A DNA stretch of 64,000 bases from Acridotheres tristis (lineage: Eukaryota; Chordata; Aves; Passeriformes; Sturnidae), in contig CM072892.1 in the NCBI GenBank assembly GCA_037013685.1, positions 3,906,001 to 3,970,000 of the forward strand, in the 5' to 3' direction. Positions 13,851-26,340 of this stretch are shown here, piece after piece. The notes beneath the pieces are model-generated. The model made no database searches, was not told where the DNA came from, and saw nothing but the letters and a program-made list of their open reading frames with translations. How positions within the stretch are numbered: position 1 is the first letter of the stretch; each line of letters starts with the position of its first letter. Both the position numbers and the translations under genes were made by a program.

Positions 13851-16800
13851 ATGATTTAGTGGTGGCAATGTGTATCTGAAGGGGGGGTAATTTTTCCCTT
13901 TCTGATTAATAACCCTGAGGCAGGGTCATCTTTAGCCATGGTCATGGGGACTGGCTAGACTGGTCCAGATGGTGCCATGTTGGCTAACTTCCTGTCAATA
14001 CTCTTAACAGCTTACAGATAGGTTTATCAGGAACAGGCAATAACTCAGTCTAGACAAAAGAGTCTATCAGGCATCTAAACTAACAGAAGGAAGACAGAGG
14101 ATATTCCTAATTTTCACATATCAGTTGGGCTGCCCACTTAAGACCGGGTGTGAGCTGTCCTCTGTGAGACAGAAATTGCTCATTAGGACACCGTGCTGAA
14201 TTCTGCCCTCTGGGTAGAGACTGTTTCCCCCTGTTTTCCAGCCAGAATAGCTGAGGTCAATTCTTGAAGCTGCAATGCTCAAACCTCCCTTCTCTCCCCG
14301 TCCTTGTCCCCAGTGTCAAATTTGTCCTCATGAATTTTACCCCCACACAGCCAGGATAAAAGTTTTCTTTGATCAGAAGACAACCTCCTTTGGGCTTCCA
14401 AATATTTTTCTTGCCCTGAATTCTTAATTTCTGTATGATCCATGCTGGTGGGGTTCACAGTAGGCAACCACAGGTTTCCATGCCCATTCTCTGTAGGAAT
14501 GTGAAGAGCCCAGTGGGTCGCTGGGGACTGGAGGCTTGTTTTAAACCTGGCTTTTGGTTTTGATATTCAAAATACACCCAATGTCCAAACACCTCAGTGT
14601 CTGTCACTGCCCACCTGATGATCACTGTCAAAAAGAATCTGCTTGGAAAGCAGGCTGAAGATGCCATCCCCTGCTAGAGATTGGTTTTTGAAGTCTCTGT
14701 TCAGCAGCCTTTGCAGCAGGCTGAGGGGTGATCAGAGAGCACTGTGCTGCCTTGGCTGCCTTAGGGGAAATACTGTGCATGAATCCTGCAGTCATGGTGC
14801 TTTCATTATGCTGATGTCTTTGTCCAGGACTACAGAATCTTCTTCCCATTCCCATTCAATCCATCAGCTCTGGTTTGCCTGGTTTATTCACTGCTCATGA
14901 AAAGGAGTGGGTGAAAATATGCTCCTCTTTATTTCCTGCTTTATTTCTTTTAAACCTCCCAGCTCATGCCAGCCTCTCTCACGATGACATTCCTCTTCAG
15001 GATGGGATCAAGGACTCTTCCTTTCATCACTGGTAGTGATGGACCTTCTCCTGGGGCTGGTGGGACCATGTGCAGAAGGAGACCCAGCCTTGGCTCAGTC
15101 TGGATGACAGAACAGGGCTCTTATTCCAGCACATGCCTCCATCCCTGCAGTTTGATAGAACTGGGCTGAGAGTTGTGTTTTTTAATTTTATTTTATTATT
15201 AGGCTTCATGGTTGAGGGATATTCATAAATGGTTTATGATAATTTATCAGCCCACTTGGGTGAATATTGAATTTTGTATTTTACATGGCATGCCAATTTC
15301 CCATCTGTTGTATTTGAATAATATACAGGATAGACACTACCACTCAAGTAATCCCTTTACTACCAAATCAATATACAGTGCATATGGTGCTGTTTGGCCC
15401 ACAGATATTTATTGTAGGTCTCTTTGGATAATTATCTTCTAACTCCCCCTGTGTCCTTGTTCTGTAAGCCCTGATCCTGCAAATGCCTATGACATGAGTG
15501 GCCTCACACATGTGAGCCCTTCAGTCATGTTTACTGAAAGTTTATTTGTAAAACCTTCACAATGTTCTGCTCGTGGCACCTTTCATTATTCCTGGAGAGC
15601 ACCTGGGATGGGATGGCTGCTTGTTGCAGATGATGCTCATCTTTTTTGTTGCCTGCCAGTATTTTCTGTTCACACGGATTTGCATGACATTTCTTCAACT
15701 GGAAAACAGTTTTGGGAACCTTGCTTTAATGAAGGCTGATGTTATTGTTTCAAAGAGAAGACAAATGTAAAGTCAAATGACTTTACAAAAAAACAAACAA
15801 AAAAGCCCCAAACAAAGCCACACCTCCCCAAATTATCTGCAGAGGCATTTTGACCCTTTTTGGTAGGGGGGATTGCTTTTAAAAGGTTATTTGTGATCAT
15901 TGTAAAAGAAACTCCCACTTCTTCAGTTAAAACTAAATTCTAACAGAATTTCTCTAGATACATTAATGTGGGAAGGTGCTTTTTGTCCCATGGTGTCATT
16001 AAGGTTCTTTCACCAGGTCATTTTAGTGCCTCAGAAAATTTATTTCAGTGCTGCATTTGCCAGATTTGCGTTTGCCTGTGAGCAAACACAGGGTATTTTA
16101 GGATGTGATTGAAGGGCTGGCAATATTTAGATTTTTTTTTTTCTGCTTCCTTTGGTACAAGAAAGCACTCTCTCCGTGGCTGCATCACACTCAGGTTCTG
16201 AACTCAGCTTCAAAGAACAAACAACTCAACCTGGATTCCTTCCTGCTGAGGGGATTCTGTGGGAAGTAAAAGTCACAGAGTCTTTTCCTGATTCACCAGT
16301 GCTTGAGGCTGCTCAGCAGTGTAAGGGAGATCGATTTTATTTGCCTTCCTCCTTGGGACATCAATACACAATTTTCCAAGAGGAGCATAGCAGAGTCTGG
16401 GTGGGAGTTTGGAAAGGGGCAGGTGAGACCTGGTGAGGCTTGAAGGGGCAGTGGATAGGGATGGGAGTGGCAGATCCAGCTTGAAATTCATAGTTTCATT
16501 AAAAATAATTTAGGATATTGGTCATAAGATTTATTTTCCAGGCCTTTTTTGTTTGCATCCCAGCTGACTGTCTGTGTGCTGCTCCCCAAGGAAATCAGCA
16601 GGTTTCAGGAGCTGTGGGGAGTTTTGTGGGGATGTGGAGATGAATAAAACCCCCAGAACTTTGGTGGTGTTTGAACAGGGCTGAAGGAGAAATTCCTTCT
16701 CCCATCCCTTTGCTAGAAGTGGTCTCAGCAGGATCCAGGTAGGATAGGTGGGAATGGGCATCACTAATGGGTTATTTGGGGGAGTAAAACTGAAAAAAAA

Positions 16801-18782
16801 TCAACCTTATCCCATGTCCCATAAGGTTTAGTATTTGAGAAGGGTGGGACAATGAAGGAAAACCTCGAAGATGAAGTCCCACCTTTAAATCTTGGTGATT
16901 CACCACAACTGCTGCAACCAGCATTGGGAAAGGCTCCCAAACACTGCACAGGAGCTGAGCTGTCCTCATCGAGAGGAAAAAATTCCCTTTGACATCAGCA
17001 GCATTTCCTTAAATGCCTGTGGTACATCTCTGTGGTCTGGAAATAGGAAACAAATACTAATGAATCAATCTGACAGCTCTCAGATGTGTAACAAGGCAAA
17101 GGTGCCCTAGCTCCAGGTAAGCAGAGATGAGTAATTAAAGGAAATAATTATTATGTGTTTGTTTAATTGAAAATCCCCAGAGGGGAAAGGAGATAATTTC
17201 AAGTAAATGCTTTCACCAATGCATTAAAAATACATTTGTGATCAAGTCTAGATCCTCAGAGGCAGATGGGCAGGCCTGCAGGCAGACAGAGCTGCTGCAG
17301 CGACCCACTGCAGCAGAGCAGTGGGATGGGGCTTCAGCATAAGGAGGAAAAGATAAAACCAAGGGAGTGATTTTTCTTAAAGCCTGAGAAGATGCCTGCA
17401 GAGTTTCTGTGTGGTAGGAATGGCTGGTTGGATCTTCTCCTCTTTTTGCACAAAGCAGGAGAAAGTGTTTTGGACTTGCTGGGAGAATATTTTATACCTT
17501 CACAATCTGTGTGTGTCTATACATGCAGCACATGCTCATTTGTTTCCCATAGCCAAATCAGCTTCCATCTATCTCTGGAAAGGATTTTCTCAGTGTTGCC
17601 TTGCCTTTGACAGGTTCAAAATAAGGCCTTCTAAAAGTCTTTGTGCAAACCTCACCCAAGATTTTGAAATTTGCTGATTATCTTTGAACATTAAAGAGCA
17701 AGTCAGTGGCTGGTGGATGGAGAGAAACTGGTTTTAAGTGTATCTAAACACTGTATTCAGTATTTTCTCAGCCTGGGCAGTTCTGTGAGGGTAATAGGGT
17801 ATAAAACCCCCTAAAATATAAATGTGGAACTCTCTGATCTGTGTCCTTGAATCTTGTAGTTTGAAGACCTACCAATGTTACTGGCTCATGACCTGTGTTG
17901 TCTACAGGATGAGGATGTGATGTTATGCTTAAAATTGAAACCTGTTCTCTTCATTCCCCTGGACCTACGGTGGAATGCACACTAATATTTGTTTAGTATG
18001 TTACCAAACAATTATTTTGATAAGTCCTGAGATAAAGCAGGAGGCCTGGTCGATGCTAAACAAGCATTTCATTCCTTAATGGGCCATTTCTTTATTACCC
18101 TGCCCTTATGCCAGATGTGCCCAGGTCTGGAACTTTATATTTGTGAGTAGTTTCTTTATCTTTAAAACAGTGACTTGCAGGGTAGGGCTTCAATTCAGAT
18201 ATTGCTGCAGGCATTTCTAAATTATTTTGCTCCCCCCCTGCCCACACCCATTCTTCAGCCTCCTGTATTGCATCCCCTCTGCCTGGAAAACAGTGAGATT
18301 TTTCCTGTGCAGAAGGTGCCTTCTCTTGGCAGCTCCGTGGCTGAAATTCAATCAGTGCTTGAGCTGTATCATGTTTCTTTCTCTGTTTTAATGCTTTTCC
18401 ATTGACACCTGTGACACAATCCTGTGTGTGATCCAAGGTGACGAAATCCAATCAAGCTGAAACTCCTCGAGTTCCCTCGGACAAGGCAGGTTGTTGAGTG
18501 GCCAGCCTTCCCCCCAGCCCTCTGCTCTGCTGTGCTGTCATTTCAGCCACCAGAGCTGTGACTCTGGTGACAGGAGTGACGTGGCAGAGCAGGAGTCAGG
18601 TGGGAGCTGTTGCTGAGTAGAGGAGGAGCAGCATGGGGGGGACTGCAGGAAGGGATAGGTGAGGATTAAAGAAGGGGTTATTCCTCAAATAGGAAGAGGA
18701 TGGTGTTCCAGGCACCAATTCTTGCAGCAGTCCATTACCTAACTCAGAAAATCTCTTAGAGCAGGTTGTTTTGTTTTTTTTA
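13851..18782. other. Intergenic, nothing recognised
   Basis: AT-moderate unique DNA without recognisable repeats or coding signals. It is notable only for being free of CR1 over about 5 kb. Confidence 0.5.
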
Positions 18783-19265
18783 ATGGAATCACAGGATGGT
18801 TTGGGTTGGAAGGGATCATAAATCTCATCCTGCCATGGGCAAAGACACCTTCCACTATCCCAGGTTGCTCCAAGCCCCATCCAACCTGGCCTGGAACATT
18901 TCCAAGGATCCAGGGGCAGCCACAGCTTCTCTGGGCACCCTGTGCCAGGGCCTCACCAAGCTCACAGGGAACAATTCCTTCCCAATATCCCATCTAAACC
19001 TACCCTCTGGCAGTGGGAAGCTGTTCTCTCTCATCCTGTCACTCCAGGCCCTGGTCAAAAGTCCCTTTTCATCTCTCCCAGAGCCCCTTTAGCTACTGGA
19101 AGGTGCTCTAAAGTCTTCCTGGAACCTTCTCTTTTCCACATGGCCAAGTTTTGTCAAGCTACTCATCCACCAACACCCCCAAGACCTTGTCAGCAGGGCT
19201 GTTCTCAATCCCTTCTCTGCCCAGTCTATATTTGTCCTTGGTATTGACCCAACACACTTTCAGGA
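18783..19265 (-). mobile_element. CR1 LINE, minus strand, internally deleted
   Basis: The 3' end lies at the left (GAATCACAGGATGGTTTGGG). The 3' UTR-like part runs to about 19130, with GGAACAATTCCTTCCCAATA and CTGTGCCAGGGCC. From about 19141 the reverse complement matches an earlier part of the CR1 reverse-transcriptase frame (the stretch usually read as KDLGVLVDE-like residues). The intervening RT C-terminus and adjoining sequence are missing, so the copy is deleted inside. Confidence 0.8.
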
Positions 19266-19405
19266 CATTTTTTATTTTATTTTATTTTATTTTTTCTTAA
19301 TTTAATTTAATTTAATTTTATTTTATTTTTTAATTTTATTTTGTTTTATTTTATTTTATTTTATTTTATTTTACATTATTTTACATTATTTTATTTTATT
19401 TCCAC
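19266..19405. repeat. (TTTTA)n pentanucleotide microsatellite, imperfect
   Basis: TTTTA units with TTTAA and TTTTG variants occupy about 130 bp directly beside the truncated end of the minus-strand CR1. Confidence 0.9.
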
Positions 19406-19860
19406 TCTCTTGCAAGGCTTTTCACAAAAGCCCATTTACAACATGTTGGACTTTATAATATTCTCTTCCTACTTGAAATTAGCCTTCACTCCTGGAAGAA
19501 AATATGAATAATTGGGAAATACCTGCCTGTGTCCCATGGGCTGACAGACCCTCTCTTCCCTCTGCTGCCCCTCACAACAAGACACAAAATCTCCTTCTTA
19601 AAAATGTTATTTTTTTCCTTTTTATCAAAAGCTACATCTCTGCTGTGAAATAACTTCAGGAAAGTTTAGGCAGGTGGAAAATAGGAAAAATACATTTCAT
19701 CCAGCCCAATTCCTTAGATTTTCCAAGTACCAAAATCTCTTGGCTAATTAATTGAGTTCCATGGAGATTTTTATCTTGGTGTCAGTACACACACACACAT
19801 CAGGGGGCCTCAACTCAGCCCCTCCATTCTGTCAGAAGCTTCACCAGAACCTCCTCCCTT

Positions 19861-20385
19861 CCCAGCTTCTCCCATCCCACCAGACTCACTCTTGCCATTT
19901 CTATTCCTCCAAAGTTGTGTGAATTCCCCTTTTCCATGGATTTATGGGGTCTCCATGGGGTTCCCATCACTCCCCTTTTCCATGGATTTATGGGGTCGCC
20001 ATGGGGTTCCCATCACTCCCCTTTTCCATGGATTTATGGGGTCTCCATAGGTTTCCCACCATTCCCAGCTCCCCTTTTCCATGGATTTCCCATCCCTTTC
20101 CCAGCTGGCCTTGATCCTGGCCTTATCCTTCCTGGCTCCACTGGAACTGCTGGAATGGTGTCCTGGGATTGCTCAGGTATTGCAAAGTCCTGTTGATCCC
20201 ACCTTGGAAAGAGCTTGGAATTCCCAAAATCTCACTGATCCCTCCCTGGGAAGGGCTCAGAATTCTCAAAATCCCACTGATCCCTTATTGGAAAAAGCTC
20301 AGAATTCCCAAATCTTCCCAGCTTCTCCCATCCCACCAGACTCACTCTCCCCATTTCTATTCCTCCAAAGATGTGTGAATTCCCA
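19861..20385. repeat. Nested repeat block: 456-bp spaced duplicate flanking 46-bp and 42-bp tandem arrays
   Basis: A roughly 65-bp segment at 19861-19927 (CCCAGCTTCTCCCATCCCAC onward, to GTGTGAATTCCC) recurs at 20317-20383. Between the copies lie 46-bp tandem units starting CCCCTTTTCCATGGATTTAT at 19926, 19972 and 20018, plus a fourth partial unit at 20071. A second array of diverged 42-bp units has its GCT(T/C) points at 20171, 20213, 20255 and 20297. Open frames through it only reflect the periodicity. Confidence 0.85.
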
Positions 20386-20479
20386 GCAGAGGGGCAGCAG
20401 AGCTCTCTGTGCCACGGCCCCCCTGCTGCCCCAGTTCTGTGCCTCAGTTCCCCCTGCCTGGCTGTGCCATTCCCCCCTT

Positions 20480-20980
20480 TCCCAAATCCTGGCTGAGGCA
20501 GAGCTGTGGATCTCTGCCATTTGGCTGAGGGTCAATCCAGAGCAGGCAGAAGCCCTGGTGCTTGGCAGAGGGAAGACAGTCTTGCAGGGTTGGAACACGC
20601 TCCCTTTACTGAAAGGCTCCCATCCTTTTCTCTCCAAGTGGTTTGTGAGAGGGTACAGCCCCTCTCCTGGATACCCCAAGAGCAGCAGTGTCTGGAATTG
20701 CTCTTTCATTCTGATCCACCCAGGAGATCTCATTTCTCCGAGATCTCATTTCTCCAGGACCTTCCCGTGGTTATCTGCCATTCCAAGGCTAATCTAAGGA
20801 TGCAGGCCCTACCTTGGGCTACCCTGGAAGGCTGCTTGGAAGCCTCATCCAGCACAGCAGAGCACAGCTGCCCATCTTGGGAGCAAGGCAAACTGGCAGG
20901 AGTACATCACACCTGTGCTCCATGCTCTGAACTGGCTGCCAGCTCCCTCCTGGGCCCCGTCCAAGACTGGTTAAATATCG
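20480..20980 (+). pseudogene. Decayed LINE reverse-transcriptase C-terminus
   Basis: One forward frame holds two segments typical of the C-terminal part of CR1/L2-type LINE ORF2 proteins. The first is IWLRVNPEQAEALVLG (about 20516-20566), like the common WL-LNP-KTE-L--G block. The second covers YLGLPWKAA (about 20810) and EYITPVLHALNWLPA (about 20900-20944), like the common HITPVL-LHWLPV block. They are in the same frame, with a stop at 20795-20797 between them and another after residues SKTG near 20970. The middle part is poorly conserved. This is an old non-LTR retrotransposon relic of a different lineage from the young CR1 tails around it. Family assignment is from memory of such proteins. 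Confidence 0.65.
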
Positions 20981-21264
20981 ATAAAGCCGGAAATGAACTA
21001 AGCTCTGGCTAGATCCAAGTCTGCTTTTCTGCCTTGCCTCCTCACAACACCTGAAATGCCATCTGAGCCCAGATCCGTGGCCACACGGCTGGTGCCCTGC
21101 TTGGCTTAGGATCTCTGTTAACATCCCATCACTTTGTGGGGCCTGAACCCAAAGCTTAGGAAATCAAGGGGAGTTTTGCCATGAATAAAGTGGGGAGAGG
21201 CATCTACAGGGATGTCCTGTGGAGACAGGAGGAAGCAGGAGCAGAAGAGCAAAGAGAAGGATCA

Positions 21265-21418
21265 ATGCTTATCTTGGCTGCCCAGAGAAGCTGTTGCTGC
21301 CCCAGGCCTGGAAATGATGGGGCTTGGAGCAACCTGGGATAGTGGAAGGTGTCCCTGCAGGGTGTTGGAACTGAAGTCCCTTCCAACCCAAGCCATTCTG
21401 TGATTCTATAATCTTTGA
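21265..21418 (+). mobile_element. CR1 LINE 3' end fragment
   Basis: Contains GCCCAGAGAAGCTGTTGCTG, GGAGCAACCTGGGATAGTGG, AGTCCCTTCCAACCCAAGCC and a tail of ATTCTGTGATTCTATAAT. Confidence 0.9.
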
Positions 21419-22929
21419 GCTAGACTTCCTTATCCAAGGAAGAAAGATTTGAGAGGCTGTGACAAAGGAAGGTGAGGATTGGCCTCTTCTGTTTTTTTTA
21501 AGTAGCAGATATTTTTCCTGCTTGTGCAGAAAGCACTTGCAGACGAGGACACCTGAGAGCTGTGACTTAGTGAATTTGGTGTTAATGCTGGTGTGAAGCA
21601 CTTCGTGTGGTCAAGCCATGCACCTCCACTATTTCATTCTCCAGATTTCCTGAATATCCTCAAAATTGTGTTTTGACAGTCAGTGAAAGAGGCCAGGCAG
21701 CAAGCAGGGGCATTTCTTTGTACTGACACAGAAACTTGCTTGAGATTTGCTTATCTTACTGGGATTTGACTTTTTAAGATTTCCATCCTGGGAAATAAAT
21801 GGGAAGGCATCCCCTGAGGGAAGGGACTCCCAGTCCACACATGACTACCTCCAAATCGTTGTGCTGGCCACTTCATCACTGAGCAGAGACAAACCTTGGA
21901 GAGATGCAGGGAGCCAAAACATGCCATAAGTGCAGTTCACTCCCTGGCCATATTTCAGATTGTCCAAAGCACAGCTCCCAGTGTTCACTGACAAGATAAG
22001 CTTGGTATTCTCACTCTCTGCTGTGCACAAGCTGTGCAAAGCTCTTTGCAGTCCCTTTGAGTGCCTGTGACACCATCCTGGACGTGCTTTTTTATAGCCC
22101 ACTCACTTTGGAGCACCCTAACACCCTACAAACTGCAGTCCTGGAGCGACCTAAAAAAATCCCAGTTTATCCCAGCATCTTGTAACTGGTAATGGCTGCA
22201 GACCATAAGGGCAGGGTAGACAGTGAAAATTTCCCTATGTTTTGTTCCATTTTCCAGACATCTGCAGCTCAGAGACTTCCCAAGACAGAGACAGTGTCTT
22301 TGCATTTATTGGTCTGGGGTGGATTTTTATTCCATTGATTGGTTTAGGAGTCTTATGATTTAAAGTTTTGGCACCTAAAACTTCCTCTGGCAATGAGTTC
22401 AGCAGCTTAGCAGCAAAAAACATGACCTCATTCATTTGTTTTGGAATCCATCAAATGATCATTCTGGTTGATATTGCCATGAGACACTGCATCCTCTTTC
22501 CTGATCACCTTCTCCATCCCTCTTTTTATATTAAAGGTACTTGTCATATTCAACTTCCATCTTTTCTGACCAGTGAAGGCTTTGTCATTTTAGGATTCCT
22601 TCTGTGGAAGCCATTACTTCAGCAAACCTCGTCACCCACCTCTCCATCCTTTTTTTAGATCTAAATCTCTGCCTGACACAGTGAGATGAAAATTACCTGT
22701 GATGCTTAGGACATTAGGCACAGCTTCAACAGGAACCTTCACACACCAGGCATTTTCCAGCTCCTTCACCAAGGGAACCTGCGTTGTGTATGAGCAAATC
22801 TGTCTCTGTTACCAATGGGACACCTCAAAACTGTCCCTGCAGCAGCAGTCACAACCAGAATGGGAATGGAGGGATGCCAGCCTGTAGAGAGTTTGCAGTT
22901 ATGAAAAAGCGAGAGAAGAAATTATTAAT
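21419..22929. other. Intergenic, nothing recognised
   Basis: Unique CpG-poor DNA with no gene, RNA or repeat signal found. Confidence 0.5.
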
Positions 22930-23580
22930 AACATAGAGGTACCTGCTATCAACGGTTTGGGCACTCTCAATGCATCTGGGTATTCCCTGTAACTCAGAAA
23001 TTATTATAAAAGCAGCTCATTCCATCACACAGCCTGTTGAGAATTTCATGCATGCACTGGGAAAAAAAAAATCATGATTGCTAAACGCTCCATTTTCTTT
23101 TCAAGACACTGTGCTAGTCTGAAGTGGTGTATGTATACATTTCAGGCAAATGTGTACTTTGTCTTCAAATGAACAGCTTTCAAAATGATCTTTGGTTAAG
23201 CTCCCTTTTATTTTTATCTTTTATTCGCCTACAATGCCAGCTGAGGTTACCCATCTCCCGACAGCTACCAAATGGACTCGTAATTGTAAGGCTCGGTGAT
23301 TTAATTAGACTCATTCTAAACACTCACATTTTTATCAATTAGTTAATGGGCTAAAGAGAGTCTTATTGTTGGAGCCAGGTCATTTGGAAGCTGGAGCCTT
23401 CACGAGGGCAAGAAGCTGAAGAACAACAGCGTTAATATCTGTAATTAACCTCACGAGTCCTGGTTTGTTCAATTAGGACTGAACCCCCTCTCCATCCATA
23501 TGCCTTTCGTCAGATGGGCTTTTAATTTGAAATAATTGTTACAGAAAAAAATCAACAAATAATAGCTTCGTTTTTTTCTT
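22930..23580. promoter_or_regulatory. Candidate conserved noncoding block in gene desert
   Basis: Repeat-free, stop-rich in all frames. It contains TAATTG (23281), TAATTA at 23302-23307 and 23452-23457, and several ATTA/AATTAG cores. The density of homeodomain sites resembles vertebrate developmental enhancers. Conservation could not be checked. Confidence 0.35.
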
Positions 23581-23605
23581 TTTTTTTCTTTTTTTTTTTT
23601 TTCCT
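23575..23605. repeat. Poly(T)-rich tract
   Basis: T-runs broken only by single C bases at the right edge of a conserved-looking block. Confidence 0.8.
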
Positions 23606-25203
23606 CAAATGCAGACACATATAAAAACAAAAAGCACAATCTTGACACACGTGCCTGTGAGCTATTTATTAGAGCCTGGTTAATTCACAGCTCCTGTATA
23701 AATAATCATTCTAGGTTTTTAAAGATTAACAAAGCTCTTGGTAACAGATATTGTGGGATCTTTTCAAACTGATCCTCATCTTGTAATATGTATCTGTATC
23801 TTTTTTAATGCTGCCTTTTCTACTACTACCAAAAAAAAAGTTTGGGCTTTGATTACTTTTTGCAATTTGTTGCATGTGATTTCTGTGCTTTGGAGAGTCT
23901 GATACTTCTGGTAGTTTTTTTCCTGAGGACAAGCTATCTGGTATAAATACATCTGTTATAAATTAGAAAAGAGCAATATAGAACAGCCCATGATTACAGA
24001 ATTACAGAATTATTACAGAACTACGGCAGGTTCAGCATGCCTGTCTGTGTATATATTTAAATAACACACCCATCTATGATGTTTAATTAGTCAGATTATA
24101 CTGTAAATATTTAAATGTATATGTGTCTAAATGAGTGTATATACTTGTATGTGCACATATATGTGAGGACCAAGCTTTGCTTGTGGTGTACACATGATCT
24201 TTCTACCTTAATTCAATTATTCATTTTTATTTATAGAGATTATATATATGTATCTGCCATTGTGTATTACAAAGGTATCTATATAAACATAAAAGCCCAC
24301 TTTCCTGGCTTGCTGAGACAATAGGCACTCTGAGTATCCTTAATCTTGTATATAATGTATACACAGTAAACATGCCCTTAACACTTGCTCCTGCATTTTC
24401 ATTCTCTGCAACTTATTCATCTCTGTTCCAATTGCCATCTACAGATAAATCCCAGGACAGACACACAGATGATTTTTTTTTAAGCTGCCTTTGAATTCAC
24501 TCGGTCAAAAGAGAACAAAATTAATTAGAAAGATTTAAGGATGGGCGTGATCACATCAGTACAAGGCATTTAAAAGAGGGTCGGAGGTAGGTAAGTAGAT
24601 ACTAAAAATACCTCCTGGATTACGTTAGGTCCTCCATCATAGGCATTAATTGCATATTGCTTCTACAGAGAAATGTCTCTGCCCAGCCAACACACCCACA
24701 CCTGTTCAGTTTTGTGTGCAAGCACCTAATTCCACTGAACTTGGGGGTCTGTGCAGATACACAACAGGGAGACTGGTGCTGCCAGCAGCAGCACTGGATT
24801 TTTCCATGGTTAGGGTTTCCCTTGGGAGGGAGGAATTCACCCTGAAAATGGGGTCCATACCTCGGGCCAGCCACTTGGGAGGCCTCAGACCAGAGCCTGG
24901 CCAACACAGAGGAGCTACAGAGCCCACGCCATAACCCCAGACCCCAAACTCTGCGGGGTCCTGGGGACACGTGGGCTGCACCAGGGACATGGCACAGCGT
25001 GGCCAGTGCCACCAGCCCAGCCCTGCTGCCACCCCGAGCCCAGACTCCAACCCAGGGAGGATCTAGCCTTCCCCAGCACAACCATTCCCATCACAAAGCA
25101 CGGCGGGTCCAACCATAATTGGTTCCAAATTAAGCAGGATTAAATAACAAACGTAACATAGCACAAATACCGAGAAGCCAGGCCTTCTTTTTTACACAGT
25201 TAT
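23606..25203. other. Intergenic: AT-rich stretch then GC-moderate stretch
   Basis: 24.04-24.36 kb is very AT-rich with TATATA and ATTTAAAT runs. 24.65-25.08 kb is GC-moderate with open frames on both strands, which look compositional. Confidence 0.45.
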
Positions 25204-25225
25204 CTTTTTTTTTTTTTTTTTTTCC
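25204..25225. repeat. Poly(T) tract
   Basis: Uninterrupted run of about 20 T. Confidence 0.85.
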
Positions 25226-25384
25226 TTAACAACGCCAAAGAAAGAGGCAAATTGTTGTGTAAAAATACGCAACAATAATAGTGGTCCTGGAAGGAATGTT
25301 TTTCTTCTCTCTGGCTGCAACAAAAACAGTTGACTACTGAGAAGCAAAGAGCAAATTTGCAAGAAAGGGCACAGCACAACAGCA

Positions 25385-26340
25385 GCGGGGACTGTTAGGG
25401 GGAACGGTAGGTGCTTTGTTATTTCGGGAACTTCACTGTAATTTTAAAGCGTTATTTATAATAGTAATAATGCCAGCCAACTTGTTTCACTTAATACACA
25501 ACCAGCCTAAATAAAAGGCTGCAAAAGCAGCTGGGAACAGTACAGTTTCCTACTGTAATTGTGTGTACGTATCCGAACATCTGATGAGCCCCGCTCTACG
25601 TTTCCTTATTGTTATCGCCAACAATTATTCCCGTGCATGCGCCGCAGAGCCGGAGCTCCGCTGAGCTGCATAAATGCACTCTTTGTTTCCTTAATTATTA
25701 GGCAGACAGTTCATTCTGTCCCATGTCCAAGTTCCAGACAGGTGGAATAAGGAGGTGGCATCTGTCTTAATATTGAATGCCACGCTTCCCCCATCTGCCG
25801 TAATAACAGCGCGGGGGCTTGCTTGGCTTCGGTTGCTCCGTTCTGCACCCAGCCATATGCCCGGGTGTGCCGCACGTGCCACCGGGGCGCGCCGGGCGCG
25901 GCGGGCCACGAAGGAGCCTGGGTGCAGGCCCGGGGTCAGGCACGTGCTGGAGTCAGCAGGTGACAGTCAATACGGCCACTGAGAGCCGCCCCCCGCGCCA
26001 ATACAGAGGGGCCTTCAAAGTCAATCGACAGAATACAGCGCCCTGCCAATCAAATTTTGCAGGGCATACCTTCCAGGCTAGGCAAATAAGAAGATTTAGA
26101 GCACATGGCAGTTCATCGTTTATAATCCTGTCTTAGCCCAGCATGGCTTAGTGATAGTTCTGTGACAGATGATGAGCACATGACAGCTGGGGGATCTTAT
26201 ACAAACTCATACAGTAAAATTAAAATTAAATTAGTGACACACTTGTACACATTAGTTGTGCAACAGTTATGCAATCTGTTCGAGACCCTTAACGCAAACC
26301 ATCGCTGATTTAAATAATTTACACTGGTGCCGAGGTGCTG
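25385..26340. promoter_or_regulatory. Candidate distal regulatory element with CpG spot
   Basis: Repeat-free block with TTAATTATTAGG (TAATTA 25692-25697), ACAATTATT, TAATCC (26123-26128, OTX/bicoid site) and TGACAG MEIS-type sites. A CpG cluster (about 25840-26010) sits in the middle, isolated within CpG-poor DNA. It is about 25 kb 3' of OTX2. No exon structure or coding frame supports a gene here. Confidence 0.4.

Noticed and set aside
20081..20797. 238-codon open frame as a host gene
   Set aside because: Its left part is tandem repeat and its right part matches LINE reverse-transcriptase C-terminal blocks. It is repeat-derived.
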